From the NCBI GenBank assembly GCA_034428435.1, contig DAOUHY010000121.1:16159-80158 (forward strand): a stretch of 64,000 nucleotides of DNA, in the 5' to 3' direction. The DNA comes from Bin5 sp034428435 (lineage in GTDB: Bacteria > Chloroflexota > Anaerolineae > Caldilineales > Caldilineaceae). Every line of letters begins with the position of its first letter. Position 1 is the first letter of the stretch. The position numbers and the translations under genes are program-made. Below, piece by piece: positions 7,904 through 16,592 of this stretch. The notes beneath the pieces are model-generated. The model did not search any database and was not told the DNA's origin. It was given only the letters and a program-made list of their open reading frames with translations.

Positions 7904-9229
7904 TCACTCTCGACGAAGTGCTTCAATCGGGTCAAGCTGCGCGGCCTGCGTGGCGGGATAGTAGCCGAAGAATATCCCGACTGCGGCCGATGCGCCGAAT
8001 GCCAGCGGGAGGGACAGGGGTACAAGCTCAGTACGCATGCCTCCCAGCTCGCCGAATACGAAAGAGCCGCCCACGCCTACGATCAGACCAGCCAGACCGC
8101 CAACCAGGCTCAACATCACAGCTTCGAGCAGAAACTGACGCTGTACGTCGCGTGGGCGTGCTCCGAGCGCTTGACGGAGACCGATCTCGCGCGTCCTTTC
8201 GGTAACGCTGACAAGCATGATGTTCATGATGCCTATGCCGCCCACGACGAGTGAAACTGCCGCCACCCAAGCGAGCAGACTGCGAAAAGCGGCCGTGGTA
8301 GAGGCCCGAGCATCGACGATGTCCTGCTGGGTTCGCACTCCGAAATTGGGCTCGGCCGGATCGATCTGACGGCGCCCGGCGAGGAGAGAGGTAATCTGCT
8401 CCATAACGCCGTCCATCACGTCACCGTTTTCCGCCTTAACCAGGATCATACGGACGCGGTCGCCGCCAAAACCGGAGCCGCCAAATCTCTTGAAGACCAC
8501 TGAGGCGGGAATGTAGATGCGGCCGTCATTGTCGGTCGCGCCGACGACGCCTTGTTCGGCCATGACGCCGATAACCGTAAATCGCGATGAGCCGATACGC
8601 ACCTGCTGCCCAATGGGGTCAACCCCTTCGAAGAGGTCATCTGCAATACCTGCGCCCAGTATTGCCACTCGCTGAATGGCCTCGTTCTCGGCGTGAGTGA
8701 AGAAGCGACCCTGCCCAATCGAGTAGTCGCGAACCTCCAAAAAGTCTGCCGTTACGCCAACCACAGAAACGCTGTTCAAAGTTGCAGCACCACCCTTGAC
8801 CGTCTGCGTAGTGCTCTGCTCCAAAGACACGCCGCTGATATTGCTTAGGTTCTGTGACAGGAAAAGGACCTCATCGTAGGTGAAGGTAGTTATCCCTCCC
8901 GGGCCTCCCCTGATGCCTCCGGCGCCGCGAACGCCGCCGAAACTGCGAAAAGGCGTCACCATAATCAGATTTGCGCCGAGCCCGCTGATCTGGTCTTCGA
9001 TCTCGGCCTCGGCGCCGGCACTGACGGCAAGCATAATGATGACGGCCGCGACGCCGATGATGATGCCCAAAGTGGTGAGGAAAGAACGCAACTTATTCAG
9101 CATCACGCCTTCCCAGGCGACGCGAAAGGAATTTGGAAGGGTCATCCCGTGCAGGTCCTTGAAAGAGTCATCTTCCAGCCTCTGTCTGCCCAATGGCGCA
9201 GTTGTAACAGAGTCCTGCAGCATGTGCAT
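7904..9229 (-). CDS. MacB/FtsX-type ABC transporter permease
   Basis: 441 residues from ATG 9229; a second ATG at 9223 has better spacing from the AGAGGAG upstream, and MTLPNSF at 9145 is also possible. Layout is typical of MacB-PCD permeases: one N-terminal helix (SFLTTLGIIIGVAAVIIMLAV), an extracytoplasmic domain of about 230 residues, then three C-terminal helices with VGGIGIMNIMLVSVTERTRE and IGLRQALGARPRDVQRQFL. A Gly-rich stretch follows FRSFGG. It has no ATPase domain; the ATPase is the separate gene at 9304-10020 and the adaptor is 10070-11593. The complex likely exports a peptide, drug or lipid. As this lineage is probably monoderm, the adaptor would work without a TolC-type outer membrane channel. 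Confidence 0.92.
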   Translation of the reverse strand: MHMLQDSVTTAPLGRQRLEDDSFKDLHGMTLPNSFRVAWEGVMLNKLRSFLTTLGIIIGVAAVIIMLAVSAGAEAEIEDQISGLGANLIMVTPFRSFGGVRGAGGIRGGPGGITTFTYDEVLFLSQNLSNISGVSLEQSTTQTVKGGAATLNSVSVVGVTADFLEVRDYSIGQGRFFTHAENEAIQRVAILGAGIADDLFEGVDPIGQQVRIGSSRFTVIGVMAEQGVVGATDNDGRIYIPASVVFKRFGGSGFGGDRVRMILVKAENGDVMDGVMEQITSLLAGRRQIDPAEPNFGVRTQQDIVDARASTTAAFRSLLAWVAAVSLVVGGIGIMNIMLVSVTERTREIGLRQALGARPRDVQRQFLLEAVMLSLVGGLAGLIVGVGGSFVFGELGGMRTELVPLSLPLAFGASAAVGIFFGYYPATQAAQLDPIEALRRE

Positions 9230-9303
9230 TTTCTCCTCTCTGATAGTCTATATTATTCGAGCAGGTGCGAAGGCGGTTGGCCCTGTGGCGAATTCGAGTG
9301 AAG

Positions 9304-10020
9304 TCAAGTTACTGCCATTCGGTCAATTCCTGACTCGGGGGCGACGACCTTTCCGTCCAAAACATTGACGACACGCCCAGCCTCACGCGCTCTTTCTGAT
9401 TCATGTGTTACCATTACGATCGTGGCTCCCCGGCCATGTATCCGATGGAAAACGCCCATAATCTCCGTGCTGGAACGGGAATCAAGGTTCCCTGTAGGCT
9501 CGTCGGCTAGAAGGAGAGACGGGTCGTTGATCAAAGCCCTCGCTATTGCTACACGCTGCTGTTGTCCACCTGACAACTCGGTGGGCAGGTGGTGCAGTCG
9601 ATCACCCAGACCAACAAGATCCAACAACTCCGAGGCCCTGTCGCTGCGTTGATCTTCGCTCCAGTTCTGAAAGCCGTTATACATCATCGGCAACATCACG
9701 TTCTTGCGCGCGCTCAGACGAGGAAGGAGATTATACGACTGAAAGACGAAACCGATTTTGCGGTTGCGCACAGATGCCAGTTGGTCGCGATTGAGGCTGC
9801 TGACGTCCTCGCCGTCAAGAACATAGAGGCCGCTCGTGGCGCGGTCCAGGCAGCCAATAATGTTCATGAGCGTGGACTTGCCGGATCCCGAAGGCCCCAT
9901 GATGGCGACGAACTCACCTCTTTGAACCTGCAAGTCCAACCCGCTCAGAGCATGGACGGCGATATCGCCTTCGCCATAGGTCTTTGTCATATCGGTGATG
10001 TCAATGACGAGATCGTTCAT
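9304..10020 (-). CDS. ABC transporter ATP-binding protein (LolD/MacB-type)
   Basis: About 238 residues from the ATG at 10020 (MNDLVIDITDMTKTYG); an upstream in-frame ATG at 10044 would add eight residues. All nucleotide-binding motifs are present: Walker A GPSGSGKST, Q-loop in FVFQSYNLLPRLSARKNV, signature LSGGQQQRVAIARAL, Walker B LLLADEPTGNLDS and the H-loop VTHE. The NLDSRSS and LLPRL patterns are typical of the LolD/MacB subfamily that powers mechanotransmission transporters. It lies between the permease and the adaptor gene, all leftward with short spacers, forming the classic adaptor-ATPase-permease operon. Confidence 0.95.
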   Translation of the reverse strand: MNDLVIDITDMTKTYGEGDIAVHALSGLDLQVQRGEFVAIMGPSGSGKSTLMNIIGCLDRATSGLYVLDGEDVSSLNRDQLASVRNRKIGFVFQSYNLLPRLSARKNVMLPMMYNGFQNWSEDQRSDRASELLDLVGLGDRLHHLPTELSGGQQQRVAIARALINDPSLLLADEPTGNLDSRSSTEIMGVFHRIHGRGATIVMVTHESERAREAGRVVNVLDGKVVAPESGIDRMAVT

Positions 10021-10069
10021 GAGGTCCCCACGGTAGTCAGGCATCCAGAATGTTGGCTACCCCAATCAC

Positions 10070-11593
10070 TCAGTTGTTCCCAACCTGTGCATCGCCGGTG
10101 CTGATGGTTTCCCCTTCTTCCAGCCCTGAAAGGATCTCTGCACTGACGAAGTTTCGCAGGCCTACCTGAACGGGTCGAAATTCAAGCTCATCTCTCGGGT
10201 CAACAACGAATACAGCGAACTGCCCGGGACTTATCTCTCTCAGGGCCTGGACAGGCACGAGGAGCGCATTGCGGGCCTCTCCGGCGATAATCTCCACCTC
10301 GGCGTTCATGCCGAATAGCAGCGGAGCCTGGTGTTGGGTCATGTCGATGCTGGCCCACGCCTGAATGGCGGAGGCCCCGTCGACCTCCACGAGGGCCGGC
10401 TCTACCCGCGTAATGTTGCCTGTATAGGTGAACTCGGGGAATGCCTCGAAGACGATGCTGACGGGAAACCCGGGCACGGCCGCTGAGATGTCCAGCTCTT
10501 CGATCCAGAATCGGACCTGTGCGGTTTCGGTGTCGGCGAGACCGATGATCGGGCCCATCGAGACAGAGTCTCCTGACTGAACGGCAACGGAGGTAATGAC
10601 GCCGGCGATTGGGGCGCGAATTGTACCGCCCTCGATTTCGCGTTGCACGTCCTGGGCGGTCAGTCGCGCCTGCTCTACGGCGAGTTCGGCTCGTTCCAAC
10701 TCCTCTGCGCTTGGGCCGTCCAAAAGGTCTTCCAGCCCGGCGCGGTTCTGCTCAACTTTGGCCCGAGCGGCGGCCACATCCAGCTGGTCGGCCTCCTGAA
10801 GCAGGAGGTTGAGCGTGTTTTGCGCCTGCAAGACCCGGGCTCGCGCGGATTCAATAGGGTCTTCGGAGGCTCCGGCTGCGCCGATGTTGTACTGCGCCAG
10901 GGCCTTCTCGTAGGCGAGCGTGGCAGACTGTAGATCGGCTGCCTGCGAGGTTCGGCCGACGTCGTTGCGCCAAGCAACTCTGTCGTAGGCCGACTGGGCC
11001 TCGGCAAGGGCAACTTCTGCTGATTTGAGGTCGGCCTGCAGGCTAGTGATGGTGTCCTGCGTGGGGCCTGCCAGCAGCGTGTTTAGTGCGCTCTGGGCGC
11101 TGATAAGTTCGCTGCGTGCGGCGTTGGCTTCTTCCGCAGTGGGCGGCGCGACCAGGCGATCAAATTCGGCCTGCGCGGCCGCAAGGCCCGACTGCGCGGC
11201 GGCAAGATCTGCTGCGCTTACTTCGCCGGTCAGTTCAATCAAGGCTATTTCGGCAAGGCGAAGGTTGATTTGGGCCGAGATTAGTTGGGAGTTCAGGGTT
11301 GAATCATACTCCAGGGTTGCCAGGATCTGATCGGCGTCGACCTGTTCGCCGACCTGGGCGGCAATGCTGCTTACGATACCGCTACTCCTGAATCCGACCT
11401 GCGTTTCCTCACCGGCAAAAAGCGTGCCAATTCCGCCGGCTGTAAGAACGATATCGCCGCGTCGAACCTGTGCCGTCTGCAGTTCCGGTGCAGCTACTGC
11501 GGGCTCCTCGATTACAAAATAGGTGCTGTAGCCGTAGTAGGCGCCCGTTCCGAAAACAAGCAGGACCACTAAACTGATCAGAATCGACTTCAT
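10070..11593 (-). CDS. HlyD/MacA-like periplasmic (extracytoplasmic) adaptor protein
   Basis: 507 residues. Residues 5-22 form an N-terminal membrane anchor. A biotinyl-lipoyl-like half follows (VRRGDIVLTAGGIGTLFAGEETQVGF, VGEQVDADQILATLE). A long Ala/Leu/Glu/Gln-rich region (about 105-330) is predicted alpha-helical hairpin or coiled coil, longer than in E. coli MacA. The second lipoyl half (GGTIRAPIAGVITSVAVQSGDSVSMG) and beta-barrel/membrane-proximal domains complete the family order. It would link substrate capture to the MacB-like permease encoded downstream. The unusually long helical hairpin could span a thick cell wall; that is inference. Confidence 0.9.
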   Translation of the reverse strand: MKSILISLVVLLVFGTGAYYGYSTYFVIEEPAVAAPELQTAQVRRGDIVLTAGGIGTLFAGEETQVGFRSSGIVSSIAAQVGEQVDADQILATLEYDSTLNSQLISAQINLRLAEIALIELTGEVSAADLAAAQSGLAAAQAEFDRLVAPPTAEEANAARSELISAQSALNTLLAGPTQDTITSLQADLKSAEVALAEAQSAYDRVAWRNDVGRTSQAADLQSATLAYEKALAQYNIGAAGASEDPIESARARVLQAQNTLNLLLQEADQLDVAAARAKVEQNRAGLEDLLDGPSAEELERAELAVEQARLTAQDVQREIEGGTIRAPIAGVITSVAVQSGDSVSMGPIIGLADTETAQVRFWIEELDISAAVPGFPVSIVFEAFPEFTYTGNITRVEPALVEVDGASAIQAWASIDMTQHQAPLLFGMNAEVEIIAGEARNALLVPVQALREISPGQFAVFVVDPRDELEFRPVQVGLRNFVSAEILSGLEEGETISTGDAQVGNN

Positions 11594-12105
11594 TGCAATG
11601 CCCCAGATTACACCGGCTAGCGGTTTACCGTTCCATCAAGGCACTATCAGAAACCATCGGGTTGGGGATACCAATCCTGGCCATTGTCATTGTTAACCAA
11701 TCTCGTCTGCTTAATCCCAGGGTACTATTCACGGGCCCACTCCGAGGAACGCCTCCAATGCAGCCGTCATCACAATCGCCTGGCACCCGACTGTTTCTTC
11801 ACAGCCACGGTTCGACAATACTGTCGTGCGCCGCTTGCCCTTTCGGCGTAGTCGCCAAGGCGTAGAGTTTGATTGGGATTCTGAAGAGTATCCGCCCATC
11901 TTCTTGTGGCAAGAAGCGCCTCCGGCCAAGGGTTACCTCGAACCCGGTTGTTGCGGTCTGCTCCACCGGGGAAAGAGCAGAAGGTACCGGGATGTACTGG
12001 GCTCAAGAGGAAGTCGTCGATTGTCCATTTGGGGATTTGCGAAAGAGAATCATGCTTAAGGCTCAGACAGCTCAAATGAAGACCTGTACCAGGGGGAGTT
12101 TAGCG
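11594..12105. other. Intergenic region without a supported gene
   Basis: About 510 bases between the adaptor start and the stop of the upstream lipoprotein gene, both leftward. Short frames on both strands have the composition of noise. A separate promoter for the adaptor-ATPase-permease set is likely here, but no convincing box was seen. Confidence 0.55.
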
Positions 12106-12846
12106 TCAGAGTGTAGCCTTTGACTGGAGTAACTCAATAAGAGGTGTTAGCAACAGAGCAAGGCGTCCACCTCCGCCGGCTGCACTTTGCCCGCCGCCCT
12201 GGCCTCTAAAGCCGCCTTCGGGAATCTCAACGCCCATTTCACGTAGTCGCTCCTGACGCTCTTCAGGCGAGAGATTCTGCATCTCCTCTCTGAATGCAGC
12301 TCTTTCCTCTTCAGACATGTCGGCAAAGGCGCCGCCAAAGCCACCTTGCCCGCCTTGGCCACGCTGACCCTGGCCTCCTTCCTGACCGAACTGGGGCGAC
12401 TCTATGCCATTCGACTGTGCCCAGTCGCCCAGATCGGTAAAGGTCAACTGCATGGAGCCAATTGCATCGATCTGCGTATCGGTAAGGGTACCTTCTATCT
12501 GGCGCAGAATAGCAGCTCTCTCAGACTGATTTTGGATTGTGCCACTCTGGAGGGCCTGCCAGAGGGGCAGCATAGTAGCGGCTTGTGCAGAAGTCACAGC
12601 GTCATTGGTATCCTCTAGTTTCAGGATTCCCAAGATGAGCTGGTTCGCCGGCGGCAGCGCGCCTTCGTAGGATCTCTCCAAAGCGGAGAGCGAGTCGGGG
12701 TTGGAGGCCGATTGAGCAGTGCTCTCTTGGGACACATTGCCAGCGGCGTCGTCAGCACTTGCAGTTTCGGTGTCGCCATTCCGGCCGCAGGCAGCAAGAA
12801 CAAGAAGTGTCAAGAGGACAAGTAGGCTCGCAGGCACTCTGTTCAT
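12106..12846 (-). CDS. Lipoprotein of unknown function with Gly/Gln-rich segment, next to efflux operon
   Basis: 246 residues. The signal peptide ends in the lipobox LVLAAC (Cys 20). A Ser/Ala/Asp-rich linker leads to a helical region (PANQLILGILKLEDTNDAVT, QAATMLPLWQALQ) with a pattern of helices reminiscent of periplasmic CpxP/Spy-like or Heat-like small helical proteins. Then comes a Gly/Gln-rich stretch (QEGGQGQRGQGGQGGFGG) and MSEEERAAFREEMQNLSPEERQERLREM, an acidic-basic helix resembling the LTxxQ-type segments of CpxP/Spy. I cannot assign a family. Being upstream of the efflux operon in the same direction, it may sense or buffer envelope stress or a metal ligand. A TTAACA-agc-TGTTAA palindrome lies 106 bases upstream of its start. 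Confidence 0.7.
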   Translation of the reverse strand: MNRVPASLLVLLTLLVLAACGRNGDTETASADDAAGNVSQESTAQSASNPDSLSALERSYEGALPPANQLILGILKLEDTNDAVTSAQAATMLPLWQALQSGTIQNQSERAAILRQIEGTLTDTQIDAIGSMQLTFTDLGDWAQSNGIESPQFGQEGGQGQRGQGGQGGFGGAFADMSEEERAAFREEMQNLSPEERQERLREMGVEIPEGGFRGQGGGQSAAGGGGRLALLLTPLIELLQSKATL

Positions 12847-12951
12847 TTCTTCACCTCATTTGTGGCAATCAACTGTCCCAGGCAGAATACCATGAAGAGC
12901 AGTCACCATGAGTAGGCCAGCTCCGCACTACTCTACTGTACCCGCCCTCCA

Positions 12952-12966
12952 TTAACAAGCTGTTAA
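12952..12966. promoter_or_regulatory. TTAACA-agc-TGTTAA palindrome, candidate operator
   Basis: Perfect 6-bp inverted repeat with a 3-base spacer in an AT-rich spot of an otherwise GC-rich region, 106 bases upstream of the lipoprotein start at 12846. The half site resembles TTAACA-type boxes of PhoP-like OmpR-family regulators. An OmpR-family regulator is encoded at 17955-18641. The link is a guess. Confidence 0.3.
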
Positions 12967-13295
12967 CACAATATTGAGATGCCACAACATTGCCCAATCC
13001 CGGCCAGTCGGCTCTTCATTGCGGGCGTACTACACCATTTCTCGGGGCGTGCAGTCGCAGCAAAGCCTGGAGACGGGGAAGGCGCTGCCGTTCCAGAAGA
13101 TCCTGTCTAGCGGGGGTTCGAAAGCCCGATCAGCTGGGCGAAGTCTTGACGGCCAACAGAGCATTAAGGAGGGTGAAGTTCCAGATCGATCTTGTTAAAC
13201 CAGGCCGTCGACTGAAGGAGGGGCACCCATCCACTTTAGGATTCGTTGACGTTTGTCTGACCTGAAGTCTGCCGGACTAGAATGTAGTCAATCAG

Positions 13296-13443
13296 GGGGG
13301 ACACAGAGTTTAATGAAGCTCCCAAGAGGGTGGGGCGACCACGAGGGCACCCACAAGGGGCGCCCCTACGGGGGACACAGAGTTTAGTGAAGTTCCCAAG
13401 AGAGTGGGGCGACCGCGAGGGCACCCACAAGGGGTGCCCCTAC
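13296..13443 (+). repeat. 74-bp tandem duplication containing gggcaccc hairpins
   Basis: Two adjacent copies with period 74 (13296-13369 and 13370-13443) share gggggacacagagttta, gaag.tcccaagag, gtggggcgacc and the gggcacccacaagggg hairpin. They differ by only a few bases, so the duplication looks recent. Each copy contains one unit of the hairpin also seen at 3492. Confidence 0.9.
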
Positions 13444-13584
13444 GGGGGGACGGACTGTGGAAGGAAACGTCAACGGCCCTTAGTCAGAGGAGAGTAACAG
13501 GGAAACAAGAGGCGATTCAGTGAAGAGAGTTTTCCGAAGGCAGTTCCGGGTCGAGGTAGTGTTTATGATCAGACGGGTCAAGCA

Positions 13585-14817
13585 TCACTTCAAGGTATTA
13601 GCGACCAGACTCAGACCTTTCAGAGTGCGGTGACGCCAATTCTGATCAGGTCTCCGAATCGCATTGGTGGTTATTCTGAAAAGGCAAACTGCCTCTCTCA
13701 TGTCCAGATCGCTTTCGTTCCATTTGAGGCGGTCCAAGGCGGCGTCCCGGAGCCGATCGTAATACGGGCCGCTCACATCCCTCCTGGCGCTACTTGAAAT
13801 GTGCGCAGCCCATTTCAGATGCGCAAGAAAGTTTCCGATATCCAGCATCGGATCTCCTGGTCCGGCCTCCTCAAAGTCGACGATAGCCACGCGGCCATCA
13901 GGCAGCAACAGCATCTGATCATCGTAGAGATCGTTGTGGGCGACAGTTGAGGGCTGCCAGGTACGAACGAATGGATCAAGCGTGCGGCTTACATTTTCAC
14001 AGACCTGACGCACGTCGTCGTATTTGCCGAGTGCATGCCTGAAGGTACGTTTTGCCCTTCTGTATGCCCCGCGCAGGTCGAAGGCGCGACCTTCAGCGTG
14101 GCGGGATGCATTCCAGAGGCTTTCGAGACCGTCGAGAATCGCGTCGGGATCCGGGGGTTTGGCGCGGCGCATCAGACGTCGAACGTTTCTGCCCGGAATC
14201 TCTGACAGCCAGACCGCGCCGCCTTCGCGCCAGTAGCCAACAGTTCTGGGGACTGCAAACCCTGAATGTCCTATGATTTCAGCGGCTTTGAGCAGTCCCT
14301 CCACTCTGGAAGGCCTCATCAATCTGACGTACAACCCGATTTTGCCGGAGCGGTGCCGAAGTACGGCGCGGTTTCCCGGCCGGTATCTGATCATGTTTAC
14401 ACGAAGTTTCCTGCGAGGAAAGGCGAAAACATGCTCGTTGAGAAGACTTAGCGCCGAATCCGGATAGGCAGCTTGTTCAAGACCGGGAAGGAACTGATCG
14501 CGAGGATATCGGGAGAATGCGGGAGGCGTACCAGCTTCGATTCTGCAAGAAAGAATGTCGGGGGACTGGAACTCCTGCGGAGCCCAATCGGCAAAGTAAC
14601 TGATGGTGGCAGATCTGCCCGGTGTGTGGCTGAACTGACGCACCCGGAACTGGCAAGGTATCCTATCGGCGTCGGCGAACTGGCTGCGCGATGCCTGCCA
14701 GACCCAACTACCGTCGAATAGTTTTGCCAGATCGGGCAGCGCAGGGTCGACGGGAAATTGAACCCGGGGAACTACAGGCACATCTGCGAACGCGCTTTCC
14801 TGCAGTAGGTCAGTCAT
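13585..14817 (-). CDS. Aminoglycoside phosphotransferase (APH)-like kinase
   Basis: 410 residues. The C-terminal half carries the APH/choline-kinase signature: AHNDLYDDQML (catalytic loop, HND with Asp as base; the usual Asn five residues on is replaced by Gln) and VAIVDFEEAGPGDPMLDIGNFL (DFE in place of DFG, then GDP..D.G). The N-terminal half (IRYRPGNRAVLRHRSGKIGLYVRL) fits the nucleotide-binding lobe with Lys/Arg. Members of this family phosphorylate antibiotics, choline, sugars, homoserine or methylthioribose; the substrate here is not readable. It is followed on the same strand by no close gene and preceded by the repeat-tail FnIII gene (2-base gap), so the two may be co-transcribed. Confidence 0.82.
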   Translation of the reverse strand: MTDLLQESAFADVPVVPRVQFPVDPALPDLAKLFDGSWVWQASRSQFADADRIPCQFRVRQFSHTPGRSATISYFADWAPQEFQSPDILSCRIEAGTPPAFSRYPRDQFLPGLEQAAYPDSALSLLNEHVFAFPRRKLRVNMIRYRPGNRAVLRHRSGKIGLYVRLMRPSRVEGLLKAAEIIGHSGFAVPRTVGYWREGGAVWLSEIPGRNVRRLMRRAKPPDPDAILDGLESLWNASRHAEGRAFDLRGAYRRAKRTFRHALGKYDDVRQVCENVSRTLDPFVRTWQPSTVAHNDLYDDQMLLLPDGRVAIVDFEEAGPGDPMLDIGNFLAHLKWAAHISSSARRDVSGPYYDRLRDAALDRLKWNESDLDMREAVCLFRITTNAIRRPDQNWRHRTLKGLSLVANTLK

Positions 14818-14819
14818 TG

Positions 14820-16355
14820 TTAACTACTGGCCGAACTAACTGATCCGGTTGATGGCGTTGGCGTGTCGATGCCGTCACTGTCGGTGCCGTCGTTGTCGGT
14901 CGGGGTGGGTGTGTCAATGCCGTCGCTGTCGGTGCCGTCGTTGTCGGTCGGGGTGGGTGTGTCTATACCGTCGCTGTCGGTTCCGTCGTTATCGGTCGTA
15001 TCGATGCCGTCGCCATCCGTTGTATCTACACCGTCGTTGTCCGTCGTATCGACACCGTCGTTGTCCGTCGTGTCGATGCCGTCGTTGTCGGTCGTATCGA
15101 CACCGTCGTTGTCCGTCGTGTCGATACCGTCGTTGTCGGTCGTATCGATACCGTCATTGTCCGTCGTGTCGATACCGTCGTTGTCGGTCGTATCGATGCC
15201 GTCGTTGTCCGTCGTGTCGATACCGTCGTTGTCCGTCGTATCGATGCCGTCGTTGTCAGTGTCTGGGGGCTGAAGCCTCAGATCGGTGGTTACAGTAGGC
15301 GTGGGGGTTGGTGTCGTCGTCGGTGTCAATGTAGCAGTGGGTGTTGGTGTTGCAGTAAAGTGACTCGATCTGAGGCTGACGCCTGGCGGATTTGGAGGTG
15401 AATTACCCTTCGTGGCGGTCGGTGTAGCGGTCGCCGTGGAGGAAGGCATGGAGGTTGGTGTTGAAGTCGAAGTGGATGACGGGTCCGCGACTGTTGCTTC
15501 AACATATTGCGACCATGGACCTGGGCTGCCTGACCCGGCCACGGCGCGAATGGTGTAAGTGTAGGTCACACCGTTGGAAGCTCCGCTAAGCTGAAAGCTT
15601 GTTCCAGTCAGGTTGGCGCCGCCGATCTGTTCCCAGCCATTCTCACTATCCCAGGCCCATAGCTCGTATCGACTTGCGCCAGGAAGGGCGTTCCAGCTGA
15701 GGTCCACCTGGCTCGTCCCCGCGGTAGCCGAAAGCACCGGGGCGGCTGTCAGTGAGCCGGGCTCCTGCGCCGTAGCTGACGCATAGGCTGACCATGCGCT
15801 TGATTCTCCATCTCCACTTACCGCACGTACGGTGTAGATGTAAGTCGTCGCCGGGGCAACGTTTTCGTCCGTGTACGCAATGGCGTTGAGATTCCCGCCA
15901 CCGATCTGCCTCCAACCATTCGTTTGCTCCCACCGCCATAGCTGATAGGAGTCAGCGGCCGCAGTTGCGTTCCAGGTTAACTCGATGGCGGTGACAGATG
16001 CATTGGCGCGCAGAGTTGGCACACCCGGATCGTCGACGCCATCGTAATCCGTGTAGGGCGTGTTAATCCCGTCACCGTCCGTCGACAGTGGCGTATCGAC
16101 ACCGTCGTTGTCCGTTGCCGGTGTGTCTATGCCATCGTAGTCGGTTAACGGCGTATCGAATCCGTCATCATCTGTTGGCGAGGGTGTGTCGTCGTCGTCG
16201 TCCTCGTTTTGTTCCACGTCTGAATTGGATCTAAGGATCAGCGCCACAGGTTCAGTTTTGCCGTCGTTGCCGTCGGCTAGGATAGCACTGACCCCACGAA
16301 AAGAGAGTGCTGCCGCCAAGAGGACGGTACCGGCGAAGCGAAAGAGTTTGTACAT
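14820..16355 (-). CDS. Secreted fibronectin-III-like protein with expanded Asp-rich (DNDGIDT) repeat tail
   Basis: 511 residues from ATG 16355, chosen because GGAGG lies 6 bases upstream and a signal peptide (LFRFAGTVLLAAALSF, ending near VSAILA) follows; an upstream in-frame extension to 16448 is unlikely. An N-terminal acidic part has spaced DYDGIDTP-type units. Two fibronectin type III-like domains follow, each with ITWNA/SWNALP..YELW.W...NGW.QIGG and a YTVRA/YTIRA strand. A Ser/Thr/Pro linker leads to about 13 copies of the heptad DNDGIDT (DNA 14995-15270, 21-bp unit), and three 16-residue units with DSDGIDTPTP at the end. D-x-D-G-x-D spacing is reminiscent of calcium-binding type-3 thrombospondin or dockerin loops, but one residue shorter. 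Probably a surface or matrix protein. Confidence 0.85.
   Translation of the reverse strand: MYKLFRFAGTVLLAAALSFRGVSAILADGNDGKTEPVALILRSNSDVEQNEDDDDDTPSPTDDDGFDTPLTDYDGIDTPATDNDGVDTPLSTDGDGINTPYTDYDGVDDPGVPTLRANASVTAIELTWNATAAADSYQLWRWEQTNGWRQIGGGNLNAIAYTDENVAPATTYIYTVRAVSGDGESSAWSAYASATAQEPGSLTAAPVLSATAGTSQVDLSWNALPGASRYELWAWDSENGWEQIGGANLTGTSFQLSGASNGVTYTYTIRAVAGSGSPGPWSQYVEATVADPSSTSTSTPTSMPSSTATATPTATKGNSPPNPPGVSLRSSHFTATPTPTATLTPTTTPTPTPTVTTDLRLQPPDTDNDGIDTTDNDGIDTTDNDGIDTTDNDGIDTTDNDGIDTTDNDGIDTTDNDGVDTTDNDGIDTTDNDGVDTTDNDGVDTTDGDGIDTTDNDGTDSDGIDTPTPTDNDGTDSDGIDTPTPTDNDGTDSDGIDTPTPSTGSVSSASS
14850..15270 (-). repeat. Coding minisatellite: 21-bp and 48-bp tandem repeats
   Basis: About 13 units of 21 bp (core gtcgttgtccgtcgtatcga on the plus strand, encoding DNDGIDT) precede, in gene order, three units of 48 bp encoding a TDNDGTDSDGIDTPTP pattern. 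Units are nearly identical at DNA level with alternating gtc/gta and cg/gg variants, which implies recent expansion by slippage or recombination. The copy number probably varies between strains, and short-read assembly may have collapsed the array. Confidence 0.93.
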
Positions 16356-16592
16356 GGTCGACCTCCAGAACAAGACTCGGTGGCAAGCCACCCCGTCACT
16401 ACCAAAAACCTTTGCGTCTGGTCGTCTCGCGGGGTTTACGGTATCCACCTGTTCCGCAGTATCCGAAAGCAGTCATTCCGTATGTTGAACCGGCGCCGCA
16501 GCTTGTCAAGGCCAGGAAGCAGTGTTCAACCCTGACTGTAAATGTACAACTTATTCATTTAGAAAATGTGAAGGAGGTGTTTGGGAGTTGTT

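Larger units (their letters stand above)
12847..13584. other. Intergenic region with palindrome and tandem repeat, no supported gene
   Basis: No plausible coding frame. It contains a possible operator palindrome at 12952-12966 and a 74-bp tandem duplication at 13296-13443. Confidence 0.65.

Noticed and set aside
14995..15270. Possible CRISPR-like direct repeat array
   Set aside because: Units are contiguous without unique spacers and are in frame within a protein gene, so it is a coding minisatellite.
14849..15298. Long Arg/Cys-rich and Ser-rich frames on the plus strand of the FnIII gene
   Set aside because: They are shadows of the Asp-rich tandem repeat; periodic DNA keeps all frames open.
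16356..16448. Upstream extension of the FnIII gene
   Set aside because: The downstream ATG at 16355 has a GGAGG box and starts a signal peptide; the extension has neither.
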